Shown: positions 42,798-50,329 of the stretch, piece by piece
Layout of the letters: every line of letters starts with the position of its first letter
How positions within the stretch are numbered: position 1 is the first letter of the stretch
Assembly: GCF_014647595.1 (NCBI RefSeq)
Contig: NZ_BMPM01000011.1
Span: forward strand, 62,001-126,000
Direction: 5' to 3'
DNA: 64,000 bases
Source of the DNA: Paenarthrobacter histidinolovorans
GTDB taxonomy: Bacteria > Actinomycetota > Actinomycetes > Actinomycetales > Micrococcaceae
Notes under the pieces: model-generated
The model's input: the letters and a program-made list of their open reading frames with translations, nothing else
What the model was told of the DNA's origin: nothing
Database searches by the model: none
Translations under genes and position numbers: made by a program

Positions 42798-44635
42798 CCA
42801 CCATTGCTGACAACGCGACTGCCGCCGCCGTTGACTCTGTATCGCACCTGACCCCGGAACGCTGGGCCGTTGCCAACCGCCATCTGGTCCGCAAGGCGAT
42901 TGCCGAGTTCTCGCACGAACGCATCCTTGTCCCGGAGCTGATCCGCGATGAAGGTGCGGGCATTGGGCTTTACAAGGTTGTGAGCGACGATGACGCAACC
43001 GAATACCACTTCCGCGCCCGGGTTCTGCAGCTCGAACATTGGTCCGTTTTCGCGGATTCCATAGCCCGCCTGCGCGACGGTGAGGAACTGCCCATAGATG
43101 CTTTGGATTTCATCGCCGAGTTCCACGAGGCCTTGGCGATCCGCCAGGAGATGCTGCCCGTGTACCTGGAGGAAATCAGCAGCACGCTGGCCAGTCACGC
43201 CTACAAGCAGGGTAAGCCGTTCACCTCTGCCCAGTTGGCTGCGGGTATCACCGGCGGTACTGATCGCGCCGCGGATTTCCAAGCGATTGAGCACAGCATG
43301 ACCGAGGGGCACCCGTGCTTCGTGGCCAACAATGGCCGGCTGGGATTCGGGATTGCCGACTACCACGCGTTCGCCCCGGAAACCGGTGCAACCGTGAAGC
43401 TGCAGTGGATTGCCGTCCACCGCAGCAAGGCAGTGTTCACGTCCAGCGCAGGGCTGGATTACCGGACACACTTCGAAGCCGAATTAGGCCCGGCCACTCT
43501 GGCTTGGTTCAATGCGGAACTGTCCGCCTCCGGCCTGGATCCCGAGGAATACCTCCTCATGCCGGTCCACCCGTGGCAATGGGACAACAAGCTCACCGTG
43601 ACGTTCGCGGCAGAAATCGCCCAGCGCCACATTGTGAACCTTGGCACTGGTGAGGATTCGTACCAGGCGCAGCAGTCCATCCGGACGTTCTTCAACACCA
43701 CCTCCCCGGAGAAGGCTTACGTCAAAACGGCCATGTCCGTGCTGAACATGGGCTTCATGCGAGGACTGTCTCCGCAGTACATGAAGGCAACGCCGGCCAT
43801 CAACGACTGGCTGCAGAACCTGATCGGCAAGGACCAGGAGCTCCAGAACCGGGGCCTGGCCATGATCCGTGAAACCGCGGCCATCGGGTACCACAACCAC
43901 TACTACGAGGCTGCTTCGGCCAAGGGGTCGCCCTACCGCAAGATGCTCTCGGCCCTGTGGAGGGAAAGTCCGCTGCCGTTGCTCGAGGACGGGCAGCAGC
44001 TGGCTACCATGGCGTCGTTGCTGCATGTGGATTCCTCCGGCGAGTCCGTGGTCTCGGCCCTGATATCCCGGTCCGGCCTGGCTCCCACCGAGTGGCTTCG
44101 CCGCTACTTTGAGGCCTACCTCGTCCCGCTGGTCCACTGCCTCTACGAGTACGAGCTCGCCTTTATGCCCCACGGAGAAAATGTCATCCTGATCCTCGAG
44201 GACGGCGTGCCCGTCCGGGCGATCATGAAGGACATCGCCGAGGAAATCGTTGTCATGGGGGACCGGCTGGAACTCCCGGAGGACGTCTCCCGCATCAAGG
44301 CCGAGATCCCCGCCGAGGAAATGGTCCTGGCCATCTTCACCGATGTGTTCGACTGCATCTTCCGCTTCCTCTCCGCGATCCTTGTTGAGGACGGGACGCT
44401 GCGTGAAGACGAGTTCTGGGGGACCGCCGCCGCCGTGCTTCGCGATTACCAGCAGCGCCACCCCGAGCTCGCGGACCAGTTCGCCATGCACGACCTTTTC
44501 GCGTCTGACTTCGAGTTGTCCTGCCTCAACCGGCTCCAGCTTCGGAACAACCAGCAGATGCTCGACATCTCGGATCCCTCCGGCGGGCTCCAGATGGCGG
44601 GCCGCCTGGCGAACCCCTTGGCCGCGTTCGCCTAA
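42794..44635 (+). CDS. desD: IucA/IucC-type siderophore synthetase, NIS synthetase
   Basis: NRPS-independent siderophore synthetase of 613 residues. It uses ATP to join N-hydroxy-N-succinylcadaverine units and, in DesD, to cyclise the trimer to desferrioxamine E. Visible family features are GHPCFVANNGRLGFG (ATP site region), HPWQWDNK, RTFFNTTSPEKAYVKTAMSVLNMG, and the FhuF-like C-terminal domain from about 440 with HGENVILILEDGVPVRAIMKDIAEE. GTG start overlapping desC. It is the last gene of the operon, and no transporter or reductase gene follows in the window. Confidence 0.93.
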   Translation: MTTIADNATAAAVDSVSHLTPERWAVANRHLVRKAIAEFSHERILVPELIRDEGAGIGLYKVVSDDDATEYHFRARVLQLEHWSVFADSIARLRDGEELPIDALDFIAEFHEALAIRQEMLPVYLEEISSTLASHAYKQGKPFTSAQLAAGITGGTDRAADFQAIEHSMTEGHPCFVANNGRLGFGIADYHAFAPETGATVKLQWIAVHRSKAVFTSSAGLDYRTHFEAELGPATLAWFNAELSASGLDPEEYLLMPVHPWQWDNKLTVTFAAEIAQRHIVNLGTGEDSYQAQQSIRTFFNTTSPEKAYVKTAMSVLNMGFMRGLSPQYMKATPAINDWLQNLIGKDQELQNRGLAMIRETAAIGYHNHYYEAASAKGSPYRKMLSALWRESPLPLLEDGQQLATMASLLHVDSSGESVVSALISRSGLAPTEWLRRYFEAYLVPLVHCLYEYELAFMPHGENVILILEDGVPVRAIMKDIAEEIVVMGDRLELPEDVSRIKAEIPAEEMVLAIFTDVFDCIFRFLSAILVEDGTLREDEFWGTAAAVLRDYQQRHPELADQFAMHDLFASDFELSCLNRLQLRNNQQMLDISDPSGGLQMAGRLANPLAAFA

Positions 44636-44645
44636 GCATTCGCAG

Positions 44646-44735
44646 CGAGGGGTTAGCTCTCGGGACTCTCTCGAGGCCAAAAGGGGTGAGAGCTAACCCC
44701 TCGGGGTGGCCAAAGGGGTGAGAGCTAACCCCTCG
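44646..44735. terminator. hairpin with a duplicated right arm after desD
   Basis: CGAGGGGTTAGCTCTC at 44646-44661 is complementary to GAGAGCTAACCCCTCG, which occurs twice, at 44688-44703 and 44720-44735, within a repeated unit GGCCAAA(A)GGGGTGAGAG. The left arm can pair with either copy. It is the likely desABCD terminator, and also the only intergenic sequence before the next gene, so readthrough into the SDR may be tuned by it. Confidence 0.65.
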
Positions 44736-44765
44736 GCGCGCGGGACGGGGGACTAGTCTGGGGCC

Positions 44766-45545
44766 ATGACGACTCGAGCCAATGAACTCACCGCACTTGT
44801 TACTGGAGCAACTGCCGGGCTCGGTGCCGAGTTCGCCCGTCAGCTTGCCGAATCGGGGCACCATTTGGTCCTGGTAGCACGCGACGAGCAGCGCCTTAAG
44901 GAAAAAGCCGCGGAACTCGAGCGCGACTTCAGTATCTCTGCGGAGGTCCTGCCCGCGGACCTGACCACCGACGTCGGGGTTTCAGCGGTGGCGGACCGTC
45001 TCCGGGACGCTGCGAAACCGGTGGATGTACTGGTAAACAACGCCGGAATCGGGCTCTTGAAGTCGTTCGAGAACAACGAATTGGCCGAAGAACGCCGCCA
45101 TTTGAGGCTGCACGTCCAAACGCCCATGGAACTGTGCCACGCTGCCCTGGAAGTGATGCTGCCCCGCGGCAAGGGCCGGATCATTAATGTGGCCAGTGTC
45201 GCGGCCTTCGCGAACCGCGGCACGTATTCTGCGGCCAAGGCGTGGCAGGTGACGTTCAGCCGTTGGGCCAACACCACCTATGCCAAGTCCGGGGTGCAGG
45301 TCACCGCCGTGTGCCCGGGCTTCACGCATACCGAATTCCACGATCGCATGGGCATGGACAAGACCGTGGCCCCCCGCTTCCTGTGGCTCACGGCAGAGCG
45401 GGTTGTCCGGGAAGGTCTGGAGGACAACGCCAGGGGCAAAGGCGTTTCCATCCCCACCAAGCGGTACAAAGTGGTTACCTTCTTCGCGCGCATTCTTCCG
45501 GCGAAGCTGACCTCCGGGCCCCCGCGTCGGCCGTTGGAACCCTAA
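44766..45545 (+). CDS. SDR family oxidoreductase (DltE/YqjQ-like)
   Basis: Short-chain dehydrogenase of 259 residues. Motifs are TGATAGLGAEFARQL, NNAGIGLLKSF, catalytic Ser in NVASVAAF and the YxxxK pair in YSAAKAW, with PGFTHTEFHDRMGMD in the substrate loop. The pattern is that of the COG0300 short-chain dehydrogenases. It starts 31 bp after the duplicated-arm hairpin. Substrate unknown. Its 3' end overlaps the convergent TOPRIM gene by four bases. Confidence 0.9.
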   Translation: MTTRANELTALVTGATAGLGAEFARQLAESGHHLVLVARDEQRLKEKAAELERDFSISAEVLPADLTTDVGVSAVADRLRDAAKPVDVLVNNAGIGLLKSFENNELAEERRHLRLHVQTPMELCHAALEVMLPRGKGRIINVASVAAFANRGTYSAAKAWQVTFSRWANTTYAKSGVQVTAVCPGFTHTEFHDRMGMDKTVAPRFLWLTAERVVREGLEDNARGKGVSIPTKRYKVVTFFARILPAKLTSGPPRRPLEP

Positions 45546-46096
45546 CTTTCACGCGCAAATGCTTCAACAAGCCGTGTGAGCGGCTCGGGCGCCTGCCCCG
45601 GCGGCAGGGCCGCCACCAACAGGGGCGCGTAGCGGATCTTGTTCCCGCTGCGACCCCCGAAGAAGCGGCGTAGCTGTGCCGGTGCCGGTTTCCCGCGCTG
45701 CGAGGGCTGGCGCTGGAGGAGGCGGAACGAGGCAAGCTCACCTTGGGCGTCAATGACGTTGAGCACGGCATCGACGCCAAGGCAGCGGATGAGTTCGTCC
45801 TCCAGATCCGCGCGGCAAACCTGGAATCCGAGGTCGTCCAAGGGGCCCGAACCCAGTCCGGCCCGGCCCAGCGCGCGGGCAACGCCACGGGACTCGCCCT
45901 CGTCGCATAGCCCAAGGAGCCGGTGGTTTGCCCCGGCCGGGCCGTAAATCTGCAGGTAACGGACTATGCTTGTGGCCCCTCCCATCGGCACCACCGACAC
46001 TCGTTCCGCGGTCAGGTCATGGCCACGGCGAAGGGCGAGCATCTCGACCGCCAGCCGGTCGCTCTCGCCTTCGACCAAGACAGTCGTCGCCTGCAT
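45542..46096 (-). CDS. stand-alone TOPRIM domain protein (OLD-nuclease C-terminal type)
   Basis: Protein of 184 residues consisting of little more than a TOPRIM fold: TTVLVEGESDRLAVEMLA with the catalytic Glu, VVPMGGATSIVRYL, LLGLCDEGES with the acidic pair and CRADLEDELIR as the last acidic segment. In OLD-family proteins this domain is fused to an ABC ATPase. Here the ATPase is absent and no partner is adjacent. It may act on DNA in repair or defence or, as for other orphans, have an unknown role. Convergent with the SDR gene, overlapping by four bases. Confidence 0.8.
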   Translation of the reverse strand: MQATTVLVEGESDRLAVEMLALRRGHDLTAERVSVVPMGGATSIVRYLQIYGPAGANHRLLGLCDEGESRGVARALGRAGLGSGPLDDLGFQVCRADLEDELIRCLGVDAVLNVIDAQGELASFRLLQRQPSQRGKPAPAQLRRFFGGRSGNKIRYAPLLVAALPPGQAPEPLTRLVEAFARES

Positions 46097-46110
46097 GGAA
46101 CCAGTATGTA

Positions 46111-47172
46111 CTAGGCTCCTTGCTCCTTGGCAGCCACTCCCTTTGCCCGCGGCGCCCTCACCAACACCGCGACCGCGATTCCCACCACCGCTCCAACGAA
46201 GGTCTCAATGGCGCGTTCCATCACCAGCACGCCGGGATCCATGGGGGCCGCGAGTTGCGCGATCAGCAGGACCACCGGGGTGAAGAACACCATCGCCCAG
46301 CCATAATGCCGGGCCATGAACAGCTCCGTGGGGAACTGGAAGACCATCACCACCACCGCGAGGACCACTGCGGTTTGGCCCGGAAAGTACTGGAGCGGCG
46401 ACAACGGACCTGGGAAAAGCACGACGGCGACCACCACCAACCCGAGGAAAGTTCCCACAATGCGGTGGATACCGCGGTGGACGCGGCTTGGGAGGTCAGC
46501 ACCGGCAAGCGGCACTGCGGCTGCGGCCATGGCCCAGTGCGGATGGCCGCTCCCACTCAGCACTCCAATGGCTCCGGCGGCACTTACCGCCAAGGAGTAG
46601 CGGGCTGCGTGGACAAGGGCCGCCTGGCGAAGCGGTCCCCGCAGCGAGGGTACATCCCGGGCAGCGCCGACCATCCAGGTGCGGTGGCGGAACCAGCCTG
46701 CGAACCCGACCAGAATCGAGAAGGCGGCCGAGGCAGCTCCGATGAGTACCGCCGTCGTGAACGGAACGCTGGTGTGGACCGAAGCGCAGGCGCCCAACGC
46801 CAGGATGCCGAAGAACGGTCCGATCGGTTTGAGGCGGACCCGGTCCGAATACAGCGATCCGGCACCGGCAAACAGGGTAGCCACCAGCACCAGCCACCAC
46901 GAATGGATGTGGTTCACGGAGAGGAATACACCGATGGTGAGTCCGCCCACCAGGATCAACGCCGCCTGTGCCTGGTGCTTGAGCCTGAGCTGGTGGGGTT
47001 CGTTGCGGCCGTACATCCCCGTCAGTGCGCCGAAGACGGCATACAGCATGAGGTCCGGGCGGCCGACGACGATCAGGAAGAGCCCTGGGAGCGCGACCCC
47101 CAGGGCTACCCGTACGGCGGACAGGCGATCGTTGTTCGCCGGGCCAAGACGGTGGAGTTCACGGGCATGCAT
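46111..47172 (-). CDS. FUSC family membrane protein (fusaric acid resistance/YccS-like)
   Basis: Polytopic protein of about 353 residues with two sets of hydrophobic segments: VALGVALPGLFLIVVG, MLYAVFGALTGMYG, AALILVGGLTIGVFLSV in the first, and AVSAAGAIGVLSGSGHPHWAMAAAAVPLAG, VHRGIHRIVGTFLGLVVVAVVLFPG in the second, where GHPHWAM and HRIVGTFLG are the FUSC signature. FUSC members are thought to export aromatic acids, though function is rarely tested. The start is uncertain: 47172 ATG or TTG/GTG codons near 47202 in frame. Neither has a good ribosome site. Confidence 0.85.
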   Translation of the reverse strand: MHARELHRLGPANNDRLSAVRVALGVALPGLFLIVVGRPDLMLYAVFGALTGMYGRNEPHQLRLKHQAQAALILVGGLTIGVFLSVNHIHSWWLVLVATLFAGAGSLYSDRVRLKPIGPFFGILALGACASVHTSVPFTTAVLIGAASAAFSILVGFAGWFRHRTWMVGAARDVPSLRGPLRQAALVHAARYSLAVSAAGAIGVLSGSGHPHWAMAAAAVPLAGADLPSRVHRGIHRIVGTFLGLVVVAVVLFPGPLSPLQYFPGQTAVVLAVVVMVFQFPTELFMARHYGWAMVFFTPVVLLIAQLAAPMDPGVLVMERAIETFVGAVVGIAVAVLVRAPRAKGVAAKEQGA

Positions 47173-47321
47173 CAAGAATGCGGGCACAGGGAACACCACC
47201 AATCTTCAAAGGGTTTGTTTCCGAAATTATCAGTGCGCTGTCAACGCCGCCATAAGCCCGGTCACAACCCGTAGCATGAAGTGAGACATTTGGGGCCCGG
47301 AAACTCTGCGAAGATCAAGGT

Positions 47322-47792
47322 ATGCCCGTTGCATTCGTCTGCCGCACCCGTTCCAGCCTGCCGCCCCAGGAACTGTTCGATCTTTCGCGCAACATCGATG
47401 CCCACGTGGGGTCGATGACCAAGAGCCGCGAGAAGGCCATCGCAGGGGTGACGTCCGGGTTGATCTCGGAAGGCGAGACCGTCACCTGGCAGGCCTGGCA
47501 CCTGGGAGTCCGGTTCCGCATGACCAGCCGCATCGTGCGGATGGAGGCTCCGGCGTCGTTCACTGACGAACAGGTGAAGGGCCCTTTCAAGTACCTCCGC
47601 CACACTCACGAGTTCCGGCCCGACGGCAACGGAACCCTCATGGTGGACACCGTGGAGTTCGCTGCGCCGTTCGGACCGCTGGGCCGGCTCGTGGAGAAGC
47701 TGGTCCTGGGCCGGTACATGCAGAACCTGATCGAAAGCCGCAACGGGTTCCTGGTGGACCAAGCGCCGCCAGCCAAGGATTCCCGGGAATGA
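47322..47792 (+). CDS. SRPBCC family protein
   Basis: Protein of 156 residues with the START/Bet v1-like helix-grip fold: FVCRTRSSLPPQELFDLSRNIDAHVGSM, TWQAWHLGVRFRMTSRI, KYLRHTHEFRPDGNGTLMVDTVEFAAPFGPLGRLVEKLVLGRYMQNLIESRN. This is the ligand-binding SRPBCC group often annotated as cell division inhibitor-like (SulA-like by automatic pipelines), without real support for that role. Coupled by ATGA to the GNAT gene. Confidence 0.85.
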   Translation: MPVAFVCRTRSSLPPQELFDLSRNIDAHVGSMTKSREKAIAGVTSGLISEGETVTWQAWHLGVRFRMTSRIVRMEAPASFTDEQVKGPFKYLRHTHEFRPDGNGTLMVDTVEFAAPFGPLGRLVEKLVLGRYMQNLIESRNGFLVDQAPPAKDSRE

Positions 47793-48304
47793 TCCGCCTC
47801 GCCCACTCGGACGACCTGCAGATGATGCAGGACATCGAGCGCGCCGCGGGGGAGACCTTCAGGCAACTCGGCATGGACCAGGTCGCGGACGACGAGCCAT
47901 TTCCCGTGGAAACGTTGGGTGCCTACGCAGCCGCGGGACGAGCCTGGGTATCCGTCGATGGCCTCGACTACCCGGTGGCGTACCTGCTGGCGGACGTTGT
48001 TGATGGCGACGGCCACGTGGAGCAGGTCAGCGTCCACCCCGACTACGCGCACCAGGGCATCGGCCGCGAGCTGTTGCATGCAGCGCGCATCTGGGCACGC
48101 GGCCACGGCATGCAGCGTCAAACGTTGAGCACGTTCCGGGATGTGCCCTGGAACGCTCCGTACTATCGGCGCCTTGGTTTTGAAGTGCTCGACGCCGGTA
48201 CCTGGGGCCCGGAGCTCGCCCACCTCATGGAGCACGAGGCCGAGTTGGGGCTGACCCGTTGGCCGCGGGTGGCGATGTGGCGTCCTGCAGTTCCTCCGGC
48301 GTAG
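47789..48304 (+). CDS. GNAT family N-acetyltransferase
   Basis: Acetyltransferase of 171 residues. The acetyl-CoA site reads VEQVSVHPDYAHQGIGRELLHAARIWARGHG (the Q/R-x-x-G-x-G/A loop) and the later motif is LSTFRDVPWNAPYYRRLGFEVL. Substrate unknown. It overlaps the SRPBCC gene by ATGA and its stop abuts the frameshifted VOC gene on the opposite strand. Confidence 0.88.
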   Translation: MIRLAHSDDLQMMQDIERAAGETFRQLGMDQVADDEPFPVETLGAYAAAGRAWVSVDGLDYPVAYLLADVVDGDGHVEQVSVHPDYAHQGIGRELLHAARIWARGHGMQRQTLSTFRDVPWNAPYYRRLGFEVLDAGTWGPELAHLMEHEAELGLTRWPRVAMWRPAVPPA

Positions 48305-48722
48305 CTATTCCGCCACCAGTTCAACCTCGTAGCTGTCGGTGTTGAGCAGGTACGCGGCGTAGTGGTCCGGCCCGCCGGCATGCGGGTACTTGGACTCAAA
48401 CATCTCGTACCACCCAGCGTCCGCGCCGAGTGACCGGATCCTGTCCACGTTCTCCCGCGTGCCTGCATGAAATGCCATGGTTGACCCCGGGATCAGTCCG
48501 GCGGTGGGCCGTGCCGGTGATGGCGTCGGTTTGCTCCACCACAACGTACGTCCCACCGAGCTTCCAACTGCAGCCCGTGGGCCATTCCTGGAATGGCTCG
48601 TAGCCGAGCTGGCCCAGGAGCCAACCCCATTCTTCCCGGGCGCGCTCGAGGAACGGCACCCAAATCTCAAGATGGTGGATCGCGCCCACTGGCCCGGGTG
48701 ATGGTGCAGTTTCCTCACGCAT
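48305..48722 (-). pseudogene. VOC family protein, single-base frameshift
   Basis: Two minus-strand frames together make one VOC protein of about 138 residues. The first half reads from 48722: IHHLEIWVPFLERAREEWGWLLGQLG, SWKLGGTYVVVEQ, RTDPGVNH. The second half is in the next frame: AFHAGTRENVDRI, YPHAGGPDHYAAYLLNTDSYEVELVAE. They join at about 48476-48480, where VNH should be followed directly by AFHAGT and one base seems missing. The intact reading frame ends in a stop at 48396. It is either a recent loss of function or a sequencing error. The family is glyoxalase-like with unknown substrate. Confidence 0.8.
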
Positions 48723-48731
48723 TTGCCGAGT

Positions 48732-49355
48732 CTACGAGGTCCGCGCCCGTTCCACATCCGCTGCGCTCGCCGGGTCGCCGGAGGCACGGAGCCCGGCAAT
48801 CACGCCGTCAACATCCGCTGGAGCACGGTTTTGGCTGAGTTTCGTCTTCGCCTCCACCCGGGTGATCACAAGTTCGACGCCGACAATCGCCCTCAGTTGT
48901 CCGGCGATGAAGCGCTCGGGTGCTTCGTCCACCGACCACGGGCGGGGCCTGCCGGCCTCGTGGTGGTCGGAGAGGCGGCGGACGTGCCGGCCCAGCCATT
49001 CGGCGTCGTCATGAACAACAAGCTGACCGTAGACGTGTGCGGTGGAGTAGTTCCAGGTGGGCACCACACGGCCGTGTTCGGCTTTCGATGCGTACCACGA
49101 GGGCGAAATGTAGGCGTCGGCGCCCTGGACGATCATCAGGGCTTCACCGGTGACGGGGGAGGACCACTGGGTGTTGTTCCGGGCCATATGTGCGTGCAGG
49201 GCTCCGTGTTCACCGACGTCCGGCTCGTAAACGAAGGGCAGGAGCGTGGCGAGCAGCCCGTCGGGAGTCATGGTGACAAGGTTGGCCGCCCCGCCGTTGT
49301 TGAGCAGGTTGCTCAGGGCCTGGTCGGAGGCCGCGAAATGCGCTGGGGTGTACAT
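48732..49355 (-). CDS. PaiB-like FMN-binding negative transcriptional regulator
   Basis: Protein of 207 residues of the PaiB/FMN-binding split-barrel family: MYTPAHFAASDQA, GGAANLVTMTPDGLLATLLPFVYEP, HAHMARNNTQW, VQGADAYISPSWYASK, VPTWNYSTAHVYGQL and IVGVELVITRVEAKTKLSQNR. Characterised PaiB from Bacillus affects sporulation and protease genes. The fold is related to heme- and FMN-binding proteins and to pyridoxamine oxidase. It stands beside the frameshifted VOC gene. Confidence 0.9.
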   Translation of the reverse strand: MYTPAHFAASDQALSNLLNNGGAANLVTMTPDGLLATLLPFVYEPDVGEHGALHAHMARNNTQWSSPVTGEALMIVQGADAYISPSWYASKAEHGRVVPTWNYSTAHVYGQLVVHDDAEWLGRHVRRLSDHHEAGRPRPWSVDEAPERFIAGQLRAIVGVELVITRVEAKTKLSQNRAPADVDGVIAGLRASGDPASAADVERARTS

Positions 49356-49396
49356 GTCAGCTTTCCTTTTTCAGTGTGTTCGTAGGAGCAGTGCTG

Positions 49397-50329
49397 TCAT
49401 GAGTCCGACGGCGGGTTGAGCCTTACGCGGACAGCGGCACCTGCGCAGAGGATCACCGCCAGCCCGCCCACAACAGTGGTCCACGTCATCGACTCGCCCA
49501 GCATCAGCCCGGCCCACGCGATGCTCATGACGGGCTGGACCAGTTGGATTTGGCTGACCTGGGCCATGGGTCCGATCGCAAGGCCGTGGTACCAGGCGAA
49601 GAATCCCAGGAACATGCTCACGACCCCCAGATAGGCGAAGGACAACCATTGGACCGGTGACGCTGCGGGCAGTCCGGAGCCCAGCGAGACCAGTGTCAGC
49701 ACGATCATCACGGGTGAGGCCACCACCAATGCCCAGGAGATGGTCTGCCAGGCGCCCAGTTCGCGGGCCAGCAGTCCGCCCTCCGCGTAGCCGATGGCGG
49801 CGGCCAGGACAGCGCCAAGCAGCAGGAGGTCAGCCCAGTGCAGGGAACCGAAACCGCCGGATTGGACCAGGGCGAAAACCAGGGCGGCCACCACACCTAC
49901 TGCCGTCAGGATCCAGAACAACGGACGGGGGCGTTCCCGGCCGCGGATCACCGCTACCGTGGCGGTGGCTGCGGGCAGTAGCGCAATGACCACGGCTCCG
50001 TGGCTTGCCGAGGTGCTGGTGAGGGCGAAGGTCGTCAGCAAGGGGAAACCGGCAACGATTCCTCCGGCCACCACGGCCAGTCGGAGCCACTGAACCCCGC
50101 GCGGGAATCGTTGCCGAGTCAGGCCCAAGGCGAGTGCTGCGAGGGTTGCCGCCACCACGGCGCGACCTGCTCCGATAAAGAGGGGAGACATGCCCTCTAC
50201 GGCCACCCGGGTCAGCGGCACTGTGAAGGAGAATGTTAGGACGCCCAGGAGCCCCCACCAGATGCCCGTAGAAGTCTTGGTGGATATCACTGGCCGCGAA
50301 AGCGTAGTAGCGCTACTATTGTGACTCAT
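49397..50329 (-). CDS. EamA family (DMT superfamily) transporter
   Basis: Ten-helix exporter of about 310 residues with the two EamA repeats: GIWWGLLGVLTFSFTVPLTRVAVEGMSPLFIGAGRAVVAATLAALALG and ADLLLLGAVLAAAIGYAEGG plus SFAYLGVVSMFLGFFAWYHGLAIGPMAQVSQIQLVQPVMSIAWAGLMLGE. This resembles YdcZ/RhaT-like metabolite exporters. The first ATG at 50329 overlaps the ATG of the divergent MocR gene by two bases, and an in-frame GTG at 50290 is the alternative start. A divergent MocR regulator usually controls such a transporter in response to a vitamin B6- or amino-acid-like effector. Confidence 0.85.
   Translation of the reverse strand: MSHNSSATTLSRPVISTKTSTGIWWGLLGVLTFSFTVPLTRVAVEGMSPLFIGAGRAVVAATLAALALGLTRQRFPRGVQWLRLAVVAGGIVAGFPLLTTFALTSTSASHGAVVIALLPAATATVAVIRGRERPRPLFWILTAVGVVAALVFALVQSGGFGSLHWADLLLLGAVLAAAIGYAEGGLLARELGAWQTISWALVVASPVMIVLTLVSLGSGLPAASPVQWLSFAYLGVVSMFLGFFAWYHGLAIGPMAQVSQIQLVQPVMSIAWAGLMLGESMTWTTVVGGLAVILCAGAAVRVRLNPPSDS
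50306..50317. promoter_or_regulatory. 12-bp palindrome between EamA and MocR genes
   Basis: AGTAGCGCTACT is a perfect palindrome 11 bases before the MocR ATG, within the first codons of the EamA frame starting at 50329. TACTAT on the plus strand and TACTAC on the minus strand could be -10 boxes of leaderless transcripts. Candidate MocR operator. Confidence 0.45.

Noticed and set aside
47322..47792. SulA-like cell division inhibitor
   Set aside because: This name comes from automatic pipelines. The sequence only supports an SRPBCC ligand-binding fold.
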